From contig SYEI01000183.1 of the NCBI GenBank assembly GCA_005800865.1, positions 1 through 10,468 of the forward strand: 10,468 nucleotides of DNA, given 5' to 3'. A model generated the notes under the pieces. The model was not told the origin of the DNA, ran no database searches, and saw only the letters and a list, made by a program, of their open reading frames with translations. Shown here piece after piece: positions 1 through 6,692 of the stretch. The stretch is from Bacteroidota bacterium (GTDB taxonomy: Bacteria; Bacteroidota; Bacteroidia; B-17B0; Aurantibacillaceae). Within the stretch, counting starts at the first letter, position 1. The number at the start of each line of letters is the position of its first letter. The position numbers were made by a program, and so were the translations under genes.

Positions 1-1
1 C

Positions 2-118
2 GCTGGTTTTATCATTCCTATTTTAGGCTCTATGATGCGCATGCCCGGCTTGCCATCTATTCCTGCTTCCGAAGGTATGAGCATTGATGATAATGGCGTG
101 ATTAGCGGCTTATCATAA
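2..118 (+). CDS. fhs: Formate--tetrahydrofolate ligase, C-terminal end (partial)
   Basis: Only the last 38 codons of a gene entering from the left edge are present, ending at TAA 116-118. The fragment reads AGFIIPILGSMMRMPGLP, then a SIPASEG stretch, and ends in DDNGVISGLS. This matches the conserved end of formyltetrahydrofolate synthetase, where a GAGF...G.IM.MPGLP segment is followed by a P.AE..D...G.I.GL tail. The family enzyme is cytosolic and couples formate to tetrahydrofolate with ATP, giving 10-formyl-THF for purine and one-carbon metabolism. The MPGLP signature and the terminal spacing are the whole basis for the call, so catalytic residues cannot be checked. The gene ends 88 nt before the metalloprotease start, with no convincing terminator between them. 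Confidence 0.85.
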   Translation, partial: AGFIIPILGSMMRMPGLPSIPASEGMSIDDNGVISGLS

Positions 119-151
119 CTAAAATGTACTAGTATTTAAACCAAAATGATA

Positions 152-188
152 TTTGGAATCCATGCTATCTATTTAATTTTTATCTTTG
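152..188 (+). promoter_or_regulatory. Candidate Bacteroidota sigma-A promoter for the metalloprotease gene
   Basis: TATCTTTG at 181-188 is an exact match to the Bacteroidota -7 box TAnnTTTG. A TTTG at 152-155 could be the -33 box, but the 25-nt gap is longer than the usual roughly 19-21. If used, transcription would start near 195, leaving a short leader of about 12 nt before the ATG at 207. The box overlaps the TTG at 186 that would open a longer reading frame, which favours the ATG as the true start. Confidence 0.4.
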
Positions 189-206
189 GTAGTAAATCCA
201 ATTAAG

Positions 207-2912
207 ATGAACTTTAAAATCTACTTTACATCCCTATTCATTATTTTATTTTCCGCAATATATAATGCTCAGGAGTTAAAACATTGTGGGACTGATGAAG
301 CTATCAGACAATTGTATACGACTCATCCAGAGTTATTACAATCGTTTATTGATAATGAACAGATTTACAATTCCAAAATCAATGCTCAAAAAGGTTTACA
401 AAGCACAACGGTATATACTATTCCTGTAGTTTTTCATGTGCTTCATCAAAATGGTTCTGAAAACATTTCCGATGCTCAAATTATAGACGGGATAAATATT
501 TTGAATCGCGACATGAGAAAATTAAATAGTGACACTAGTTTAATTATTAACAGATTTAAGCCTTTAGCTTCTGATGTGAGAATTGTGTTTGAGTTAGCGA
601 AACTAGATCCTCAAGGAAATTGCACCAATGGTATTGATAGAATTTATACAAGTAAAACAAACTATGGAGATGATAGCGCAAAAGTAAATCCATGGCCAAG
701 GGATAAATATTTAAACGTTTGGACAGCCAAAGCCTTACTTCAAGGATGGGCTGGTTACGCCTATTACCCATCTGCATCATTAGGACCACTCATTGTGCAT
801 GATGGTATTATGATGTTAGCCGATTACGTGGGTTCTATTGGTACAAGTAATGCCAATAAATCTCGAACCCTTACTCACGAAGTTGGACATTGGTTAGATT
901 TAGGGCATCCATGGAACACCACTATTAATATTTCTATTAACGTAGGTTTAGCTTGTGGAGATGATTTAGTATTTGACACACCAATTACTAAGGGGCATAC
1001 TACTTGTCCTAATTTACTAACACCAGATTGTATGATTGATAATTTCTCGACAGGGATTCTTGATTTTAATAATGTTACTACATCATCTGGAAATATTGAC
1101 AACACCATTCCTGCTTCTGTATTTGATAGTTTAACAATCACTCCTTTTAAAGCAAATGGTGTTTCTGCAAATTCTGGAATAGCTGGAGAATTTTCATTTT
1201 CGGATTGGCCAACCGGTGCAACCAATGGAGAAACCAATTACAGTAATTTAACTGGCGCATTAGATCCTTTGAAATATTACGAAATTACCGTTGCACCAAA
1301 AGCCTCATCATCCATGAGTTTAACAGGATTGAAGTTTAAAGTCAATCGTTCTTTAACTGGGCCACGTACCTACGCCATTCGCTCTAGCGCTGACGGTTTT
1401 ACAAATAATTTAACTGCCACTATTACTCCAAGCAATTCAAACCTAAGTGTAAACACTGGCAATGTGTTTTTTTATAATAATGATGCGAGCAATGCTGAAT
1501 TAGGAAGTACTATTACTGTTTCTGGAGCTAATTTCACTCATAAGGATATACCAGTTACTTTTAGAGTTTATGCTTTTAATGCAGAAGATAATTTAGGTGA
1601 ATTTTCAATTGATGATGTTTCCATTTTAGGTTCTACTGGGATAATCGAAAACATTCAAAATTATATGGAATATTCGTATTGCTGCCACATGTGGACCATT
1701 GGGCAAAAAGACCGTATGCGTTTAGCTGTTGAAAGTGCCATTGCAGACAGAAGTAATTTATGGTCGGCCACCAACCTAATTGCAACAGGTATTGCAGCAC
1801 CAAGCACAACCTGTGCTCCAACTCCAGATTTTTATGCTAGCAGAACTCGTATATGCAAAGGCAACTCCATTACCTTTACAAAAAATATTTTAAATGGTGC
1901 AGAAACTAGTAGAGTGTGGACTTTTGAAGGAGGAACACCTGCAACTTCAACCGCTACTAATCCAGTAGTTAGTTACTCTGCTGCTGGAGTATATTCTGTA
2001 AGTTTATCTGCCACTAACGCCGCAGGCACTAATACTGTCACAAAAACACAATATATTAGAGTAGATAATACAATAGCGGACGTAACTTATAGCGGATCAT
2101 ACTTTGAAGGATTTGAAACGCCAACGATTTTAGATTATACCTGGCAATCTTATGACTTAGATAATAATGGACATAAGTGGGCCTTTGCTGCAAATGCAGG
2201 TACTGCTGGCACTAATGCTGCACGCATGAATGCCTTTGGTAATTATGCGCAAGATTTAGATGTGATGATGAGTCCATCCTATAATTTAACTGCGGCGGCA
2301 AATAGCGTATTTAACTTTAAGGTGGCTGCTGCTTCAACAACAACCGTGAGCGCCGATATTCAAGATGAATTAAGAGTATTTTTCTCTTCCAATTGTGGCA
2401 ACTCATGGGTACAAAGAGGTTTATATTCAGGCGCTTCATTAATGAACAATCCTGCAACAACTAGTGCTTTTATGACGGATGGTTCAACTACTTGGACGAT
2501 GTATTCTATTCCTATTATTTCAATTTTTCAAACGAGTAACGTATTGGTTAAGTTTCAATACAAATCTAGTTTTGTAAGTAACAACGTGTATATTGATGAT
2601 GTTAATATTACATCATCTACTGTAGGATTAAATGAAATGCAAGAGGCAAATCCAAATTTCTTAATTTTCCCAAATCCTAGTAATGATAAAACTACTATCA
2701 GCTATCAGCTAAATACAGATGCGAAAGTTGGAATACAAATTATTGATGTGTTAGGAAAATCTATTTATCAAAAATCACCTATTACTCAATCTGCTGGTGA
2801 TTACTCGGAAACTATCTCTAAAAATGAACTAAACATGAGCAATGGTGTTTACTTTGTAAAACTGTTAATTAACAATAAAATACATGTGCAGAAATTAATT
2901 ATTTCGAAATAA
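207..2912 (+). CDS. Secreted M43 (cytophagalysin/pappalysin-type) zinc metalloprotease with T9SS sorting domain
   Basis: This is a 901-residue secreted peptidase. The reading frame opens at a TTG at 186, but the ATG at 207 is preferred because it starts directly with a signal peptide (MNFKIYFTSLFIILFSAIYNAQ). An N-terminal CGTDE segment and the block IPVVFHVLH...NISDAQI...LNRDM (residues about 70-110) are typical of Bacteroidota M43B enzymes. The zinc site HEVGHWLDLGH lies at residues 224-234 and fits HExxHxxGxxH. The Met-turn NYMEYSYC is at about 485-492, and the downstream GQKDRM is also conserved. Between these, at about 278-478, sits a beta-rich insert of some 200 residues carrying GPRTYAIRSSADGF, which ordinary family members lack. 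A PKD-like domain (about 538-621), a MAM/jelly-roll-like domain with terminal IDDVNI (about 627-804) and a T9SS type A sorting domain (about 815-901, beginning FLIFPNPSND) follow. It is likely surface-attached or released and degrades extracellular protein; the substrate is unknown. It stands alone on this strand with its own possible promoter. Confidence 0.93.
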   Translation: MNFKIYFTSLFIILFSAIYNAQELKHCGTDEAIRQLYTTHPELLQSFIDNEQIYNSKINAQKGLQSTTVYTIPVVFHVLHQNGSENISDAQIIDGINILNRDMRKLNSDTSLIINRFKPLASDVRIVFELAKLDPQGNCTNGIDRIYTSKTNYGDDSAKVNPWPRDKYLNVWTAKALLQGWAGYAYYPSASLGPLIVHDGIMMLADYVGSIGTSNANKSRTLTHEVGHWLDLGHPWNTTINISINVGLACGDDLVFDTPITKGHTTCPNLLTPDCMIDNFSTGILDFNNVTTSSGNIDNTIPASVFDSLTITPFKANGVSANSGIAGEFSFSDWPTGATNGETNYSNLTGALDPLKYYEITVAPKASSSMSLTGLKFKVNRSLTGPRTYAIRSSADGFTNNLTATITPSNSNLSVNTGNVFFYNNDASNAELGSTITVSGANFTHKDIPVTFRVYAFNAEDNLGEFSIDDVSILGSTGIIENIQNYMEYSYCCHMWTIGQKDRMRLAVESAIADRSNLWSATNLIATGIAAPSTTCAPTPDFYASRTRICKGNSITFTKNILNGAETSRVWTFEGGTPATSTATNPVVSYSAAGVYSVSLSATNAAGTNTVTKTQYIRVDNTIADVTYSGSYFEGFETPTILDYTWQSYDLDNNGHKWAFAANAGTAGTNAARMNAFGNYAQDLDVMMSPSYNLTAAANSVFNFKVAAASTTTVSADIQDELRVFFSSNCGNSWVQRGLYSGASLMNNPATTSAFMTDGSTTWTMYSIPIISIFQTSNVLVKFQYKSSFVSNNVYIDDVNITSSTVGLNEMQEANPNFLIFPNPSNDKTTISYQLNTDAKVGIQIIDVLGKSIYQKSPITQSAGDYSETISKNELNMSNGVYFVKLLINNKIHVQKLIISK

Positions 2913-2945
2913 TAATTTCCTTTACTCCCTATTTAATTTAACGAT

Positions 2946-4544
2946 ATGTTTCAAAAACAAAACATTCCACTAGCTACTACTGGTCTTTTCTCATCTCTGT
3001 TTTCAGATTATATTTCCCAGTCCTCTCAAATAAAATCATTTTATAACGAACACTTTTCGTTAAAGGATTTTACATTGTACATGGAGAAAAATAAATTTGA
3101 TTACTTAAACCGACCAGCTTTAGTAAATGCGTTAAATCAACAATCTAATCTTGTATCAAATACAACTGCATTATCAAAAGCAAATATTGTATTATTAGAA
3201 AAAGCAACTACTTATACTGTGACAACAGGGCATCAATTATGTTTATTTACTGGTCCACTTTATTTTATTTATAAAATTGCCAGCACAATTAATTTATGCA
3301 AAGCTTTAAAAACAAATTTTCCTGAAAAAGATTTTGTGCCTGTTTACTGGATGGCTAGTGAGGATCATGATTTTGAAGAAATAAATCACGCTTTTGCTTT
3401 TGGCAAAAAAGTAATGTGGAATAGCTCACAGAAAGGAGCGGTTGGAGAATTCAGCACCGAAGGATTACAAGAAGTAATTACCGAACTAAAAACCATTTTA
3501 GGCGATAACGAAAAATCAAATGAATTGATTCAACTGTTCGAAAAAGCATATACGAATCATTCAAATTTAGCAGATGCTACACGGTATTTGGTAAATGAGC
3601 TGTTTGGAGAATACGGGATCGTTATTTTAGATGGGAATGATTCTAATTTAAAACAACTGTTTAAAGATGAATTTAAAAAAGATATTTTCCAGAACACCTC
3701 TGTTCAATTAGTAAACAAAACTATTGATGAATTAAAAGTAAATTATTCTGCTCAAGTTACTCCACGCGATATTAATGTTTTTTATAAAGAAAAAGGGTTA
3801 AGAGAACGCATCGAAAAACAAGGTTCTCATTATGCTGTTTTGAACACAGACATTACATTCACAGAACAAGAATTAAATAACATCATTGAAACAACACCAG
3901 AAAAGTTAAGTCCTAACGTGGTGTTGCGACCTTTATACCAACAAAAAATATTGCCAAATATTGCATACGTTGGCGGTCCAGGAGAAATAGCCTATTGGTT
4001 AGAATATAAAACGCTATTTGAAGTTTATGAAATTCATTTGCCAATTTTAATGCCTCGCAATTTTGTTATGTTTATTGATAAAGGCACTCAAAATAAAATT
4101 CAAAAGTTAAACCTCACTATTGAAGATGTATTTAAAGATGGCGAGGAATTAGTAAAGGCATTCATCAAAACACAACATGATGATATAAACTTAGAAGCGG
4201 CTAAAACTCAATTGACTTCTATCTATGCTTCAGTATTAGAAACTGTTTCTGCTATTGACAAAACATTGGTTGGAACAACGGAAGCCGAAAAACAAAAAGC
4301 CATTAATGGTATAGCAACTATCGAACAAAAAATAAACCGAGCGTTAAAACAAAAATCAGAAACAGATATCAATCAAATTTGGGCAATTAAAGAAAAATTA
4401 TTTCCTAAAAATACACCGCAAGAACGCTACGATAATTTCAGTATGTACTACACTAAATTCGGAAAAGAATTTATTACGAATTTAATGAATGAATTAACTT
4501 ACGATTTAGAAAAGTTTGAATACACGATTTTGAAAGAATTGTAA
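2946..4544 (+). CDS. bshC: Bacillithiol biosynthesis cysteine-adding enzyme BshC
   Basis: This 532-residue cytosolic protein has the usual family length. BshC is the proposed last step of bacillithiol synthesis, adding cysteine to glucosaminyl-malate after BshA and BshB. Visible family blocks are TGHQLCLFTGPLYFIYK (residues 94-110), PVYWMASEDHDFEEINH (132-148) and the segment from SPNVVLRPLYQQ to YVGGPGEIAYW (322-351). Together these form the Rossmann-like nucleotidyltransferase-type core. Residues about 415-470 are charged and helical, matching the family's C-terminal coiled coil. The ATG at 2946 follows the protease gene by 33 nt without a clear ribosome binding site. No bshA or bshB is present, so the pathway genes are scattered. 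The gene is convergent with the small CxxC protein gene, with only 3 nt between the two stop codons. Confidence 0.95.
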   Translation: MFQKQNIPLATTGLFSSLFSDYISQSSQIKSFYNEHFSLKDFTLYMEKNKFDYLNRPALVNALNQQSNLVSNTTALSKANIVLLEKATTYTVTTGHQLCLFTGPLYFIYKIASTINLCKALKTNFPEKDFVPVYWMASEDHDFEEINHAFAFGKKVMWNSSQKGAVGEFSTEGLQEVITELKTILGDNEKSNELIQLFEKAYTNHSNLADATRYLVNELFGEYGIVILDGNDSNLKQLFKDEFKKDIFQNTSVQLVNKTIDELKVNYSAQVTPRDINVFYKEKGLRERIEKQGSHYAVLNTDITFTEQELNNIIETTPEKLSPNVVLRPLYQQKILPNIAYVGGPGEIAYWLEYKTLFEVYEIHLPILMPRNFVMFIDKGTQNKIQKLNLTIEDVFKDGEELVKAFIKTQHDDINLEAAKTQLTSIYASVLETVSAIDKTLVGTTEAEKQKAINGIATIEQKINRALKQKSETDINQIWAIKEKLFPKNTPQERYDNFSMYYTKFGKEFITNLMNELTYDLEKFEYTILKEL

Positions 4545-4547
4545 AGT

Positions 4548-4808
4548 TTACAAATCCTCTTCTGCAACTGGTTTTTTTCTGATGACTCTCCAAACAGTAA
4601 CAAGTTGTTTACGAAAAATAAATGCGAGTAATAAATAAGGAACCGCCATTAAGTATAAAATTCCTTGATTGATTCCACCAGCTACTGAGTTTTTTTGTCC
4701 CTGACTACTTTCTACAGATGCTTTACACATCGCGCATTGTGCTTCAGTAATACTTGGCAATAAAACCAAAGCAACTAGGATGAGTAATATGAAATGATGT
4801 TTTTTCAC
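4548..4808 (-). CDS. Small exported CxxC membrane protein, unknown function
   Basis: This is an 86-residue protein starting at GTG (4808); no in-frame ATG lies upstream before a stop. It has a signal peptide (MKKHHFILLILVALVLLPSITEA), and the predicted mature protein begins QCAMCKA. C25 and C28 therefore form a CxxC pair immediately after the cleavage site. The residue pattern before C25 (TEAQ) is not a good lipobox, so a lipoprotein is unlikely. A central NQGILYLMAVPYLLLAFIF segment (about 47-65) is one transmembrane helix, followed by a basic, probably cytoplasmic tail (FRKQ...RKKP). Short proteins of this layout recur in Bacteroidota as uncharacterised conserved proteins. The CxxC could bind a metal or haem or take part in thiol redox chemistry; that is inference. 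It is the last gene of the minus-strand cluster, 16 nt after pgeF, with an exact TAnnTTTG box directly upstream. Confidence 0.8.
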   Translation of the reverse strand: MKKHHFILLILVALVLLPSITEAQCAMCKASVESSQGQKNSVAGGINQGILYLMAVPYLLLAFIFRKQLVTVWRVIRKKPVAEEDL

Positions 4809-4812
4809 GTTA

Positions 4813-4820
4813 CAAATCTA
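4813..4820 (-). promoter_or_regulatory. Candidate -7 box (TAGATTTG) upstream of the CxxC protein gene
   Basis: On the minus strand TAGATTTG matches the Bacteroidota -7 box TAnnTTTG exactly and ends 4 nt before the GTG start. A transcript from it would be leaderless or nearly so. No TTTG is seen at the expected -33 position, so the call rests on one box only. The same octamer occurs upstream of the first gene of the cluster at 6600-6607. Confidence 0.25.
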
Positions 4821-4824
4821 CATA

Positions 4825-5532
4825 TTATTTCAACATAATCACCGCCCACATTCTGCCAGTTTTTCCCTTATCTCTTCTGTAAGAAAAGAAATCGGGCTCA
4901 GTGGTGCAACGATTCATGCTCCAAATATGTTCACTTAAAATTCCACTTTCTAAGGCTACAAATTCGTTAGCTTTCAAAAGGTCCATCTGACGTCCGTTCC
5001 AGCAGTTTTCCGGAAAACCCGCTTCCCTAAATTGTTGAATCACCTCTAAACTTACCTCGTAATTTTTCGCGCAAATACCTTGTCCGATTGCTACCTTAAT
5101 ATGATTAATATCAGCACCTAGCTTTACCATTTCATGTAAAGTATTTTTAACAATTCTGGCTAATGTACCTTTCCAACCGCAATGTGCAGCGCCAATAACT
5201 CCATTTTTCTCATCGTGAAATAAAATGGGGTAACAATCTGCTGCGCCAACAGCAATGGCAATATTTTTTTGATTAGTTACCAAAGCATCGCCTGTTTGTT
5301 TTCCTACTTGAGCTTGACAAACACTATTACTATGAATTTGATTTAAATATGATACTTGGCTCATATCAATATTCAAAGCACCTAAAGCACGCTTTCTATT
5401 TTCAGCAATATTCTCTGACAAATCTTCGGTTCCTCCTAAATTTAAACTCAAAAATGGTTCAGGCGAAACACCACCATGACGTGTTGAAAAACCATGAATT
5501 GTGTTAATATGAGGTGTTTTTATCCAGTACAT
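4825..5532 (-). CDS. pgeF: PgeF/YfiH (LACC1, DUF152) family protein: peptidoglycan editing factor / purine nucleoside phosphorylase
   Basis: This is a 235-residue cytosolic enzyme of near-standard family length. Family members were long named multicopper polyphenol oxidases. Characterised ones act on purine nucleosides (LACC1) or remove mis-incorporated serine from muramyl precursors (E. coli PgeF). The metal/active-site residues are in place: H67 in QIHSN, C100 in ADCYPIL and H117 in AAHCGWKG. Other family blocks are the N-terminal HGFSTRHGGVS (13-23), GQGICAKNYEV (150-160) and FFSYRRDKGKTGRMWA (215-230). The alanine usually found in the AHAGW motif is a cysteine here (C118). The ATG at 5532 directly abuts the stop of the upstream gene (5533-5535), so the two are probably co-transcribed and translationally coupled. 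Which of the known activities dominates cannot be read from sequence. Confidence 0.93.
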   Translation of the reverse strand: MYWIKTPHINTIHGFSTRHGGVSPEPFLSLNLGGTEDLSENIAENRKRALGALNIDMSQVSYLNQIHSNSVCQAQVGKQTGDALVTNQKNIAIAVGAADCYPILFHDEKNGVIGAAHCGWKGTLARIVKNTLHEMVKLGADINHIKVAIGQGICAKNYEVSLEVIQQFREAGFPENCWNGRQMDLLKANEFVALESGILSEHIWSMNRCTTEPDFFSYRRDKGKTGRMWAVIMLK

Positions 5533-6567
5533 TTAAAAAACTACTATGTGAGTGTATTTACCAATCAAATTTTTAAAGGGTGAATCCGGATAGTCGATAT
5601 CTATAATGTATGTTTTGTTTAATTTAAAATTATTACAAATAAATGCAAACTCTTTTGGGTAATCTTTTCGAAAAAACTTGTCTTGCTCTGGATTTAAAAG
5701 AAAAATCGAGCATATATTTTTACTTGGAAAACTATTTTTTACCATAGAAGCCAATGGAGTCCAATTATCATTTTTTATATCTGTATCTTTTCCACCTAAT
5801 GAAACATGAGCAAGACCATTAATTGAAATAACTTTTAGAAATTTATCAATTTCTTTAGAAATCATTTTTAACATAAATTCCTCCCTAAATTTTGAAAAAA
5901 TTGGCGCATCTTTATTCAAATCATTTTCCGCGAAAAGCATTGCATCTAAAGCTTCGAAATACTCAATCACTTTGGTTGAATCCTGCCCTAAAACTCTACA
6001 ATGTTCTGCTCTTCTTTTATAAAAATTATCTAAAAAAATCCCATATTTATTCATGTTTTTGAACCTAAAAGGAAATTTTATTATTCCAATATCAGCAAAA
6101 GCCGAAATTTCATTTTTTAAATCTCCTGATACTTCTTTTGATTTATAAATATTTATTATTGCCTCTTTGTAAAAATTTTCAACTTTTAAAACATCAATCG
6201 CTTTTGGCATAACATGTATATTATATAAATATCCTAATAATTCATAGCTATGTCCATTTTGAATAAATTCAGATAAATTATAATGTATTGTATCTTCCTT
6301 TTTAAACAAAAATTCGATTGGAAGATTAAAATCAACTGGAGCCTCTACACAAACTTTTGTGATATCGTAATTAATTAGATTAATTAATTTAAACTCTATT
6401 CTACCCGTAGACTGTATTTTATGCTGTTCTCCAATAAATACAATATCATATTTTTTAAAATAATCCGATTTAATAGAATCCAAGTCCATTATTTGTCCTT
6501 TTGTTTCTACCACCAAAAGACATAGAAATAAGTAATATAGGATACAAAACTTACAATTTCCAATCAT
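5533..6567 (-). CDS. Secreted EreA/ChaN/TIKI-superfamily-like protein, unknown function
   Basis: This 344-residue protein is not firmly recognised. The frame extends upstream to 6636, but the ATG at 6567 is chosen. It gives an immediate signal peptide (MIGNCKFCILYYLFLCLLVV), and the upstream part of the frame is encoded by a repeat-like element. After the signal, YDIVFIGEQH (about residues 40-49) places E46 and H49 at the end of a first beta strand. VCVEAP follows with E75, then REEFMLKMI (228-236), and NGLAHVSLGG (about 250-258) with H254. The order GExH, strand-E, R..(F)M, G.aH resembles the active-site layout of the erythromycin esterase/ChaN/TIKI superfamily, whose members include esterases, haem-binding proteins and metalloproteases. 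The assignment rests on motif order only, and no substrate can be inferred. Sampled lines are 20-30% GC, below pgeF next to it. It is first in the three-gene cluster and its stop abuts the pgeF start. Confidence 0.6.
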   Translation of the reverse strand: MIGNCKFCILYYLFLCLLVVETKGQIMDLDSIKSDYFKKYDIVFIGEQHKIQSTGRIEFKLINLINYDITKVCVEAPVDFNLPIEFLFKKEDTIHYNLSEFIQNGHSYELLGYLYNIHVMPKAIDVLKVENFYKEAIINIYKSKEVSGDLKNEISAFADIGIIKFPFRFKNMNKYGIFLDNFYKRRAEHCRVLGQDSTKVIEYFEALDAMLFAENDLNKDAPIFSKFREEFMLKMISKEIDKFLKVISINGLAHVSLGGKDTDIKNDNWTPLASMVKNSFPSKNICSIFLLNPEQDKFFRKDYPKEFAFICNNFKLNKTYIIDIDYPDSPFKNLIGKYTHIVVF

Positions 6568-6570
6568 GCA

Positions 6571-6602
6571 AAAGTCGGCTTCGACTCTGCTCAATCTGAC
6601 AA
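6571..6602 (-). repeat. Probable dispersed intergenic repeat (TGTCAG..TGAGC..AGTCGAAG type)
   Basis: Read on the minus strand, this stretch starts TGTCAGATTGAGC and continues AGAGTCGAAGCC. It closely resembles the short elements of form TGTCA-G-CTGAGC-(G/C)AGTCGAAG that are scattered in many copies between genes in Bacteroidota and some other bacteria. Only one copy lies in this window, so repetition cannot be shown here; the call is from recall of the motif. It sits directly upstream of the preferred start of the EreA/ChaN/TIKI-like gene. Confidence 0.45.
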
Positions 6603-6607
6603 ATCTA
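6600..6607 (-). promoter_or_regulatory. Candidate -7 box (TAGATTTG) for the minus-strand three-gene cluster
   Basis: TAGATTTG on the minus strand is an exact TAnnTTTG match. Transcription would begin near 6593 and give about 26 nt of leader before the ATG at 6567, most of it inside the repeat-like element. No exact TTTG lies at the -33 position. If real, it places the upstream extension of the frame (6568-6636) partly in untranscribed DNA, supporting the shorter start. Confidence 0.3.
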
Positions 6608-6621
6608 TTCGTCTTATTTAC

Positions 6622-6638
6622 TGCCATAATTGCCATAA
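6622..6638. repeat. Short tandem direct repeat (TGCCATAA twice, 9-bp period)
   Basis: TGCCATAA occurs at 6622-6629 and again at 6631-6638. It is followed at once by the 13-bp inverted repeat AATTTAGTAAATT (6638-6650). Both lie in the 121-bp region between divergent genes, where an operator for either gene could sit. This is descriptive only; such AT-rich symmetry can arise by chance. Confidence 0.3.
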
Positions 6639-6662
6639 ATTTAGTAAATTAGCCCTTTAAAA

Positions 6663-6692
6663 ATGAACTTATTTAATACTTTACAAAATTGA
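6663..6692 (+). other. Possible 9-codon leader ORF overlapping the helicase start
   Basis: An ATG at 6663 opens MNLFNTLQN and ends with TGA at 6690-6692. The stop overlaps the TTG start of the helicase (6689-6691) in a TTGA arrangement, the geometry used for translational coupling by re-initiation. It is a very short ORF and could be coincidental. It is listed because the helicase has no in-frame ATG at its conserved N-terminus and no evident ribosome binding site. Confidence 0.25.

Noticed and set aside
186..206. TTG start of the metalloprotease at 186
   Set aside because: The first seven residues precede an ideal signal peptide beginning at ATG 207, and the TTG overlaps a candidate promoter box.
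875..1237. A 120-codon open frame on the minus strand inside the metalloprotease gene
   Set aside because: It lies wholly within the strongly supported M43 gene and its translation shows no recognisable domain. It is a shadow of the real coding frame, as are the shorter antisense frames at 556-789 and 1633-1821.
4539..4553. Intrinsic terminator between bshC and the CxxC gene
   Set aside because: The palindrome is short and AT-rich, has a one-base centre and has no following T run, so it would not form a stable terminator hairpin.
6568..6636. N-terminal extension of the EreA/ChaN/TIKI-like protein to an ATG at 6636
   Set aside because: The added 23 residues come from a tandem repeat and a dispersed-repeat-like element and would bury the signal peptide. 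A candidate promoter box also lies within the extension.
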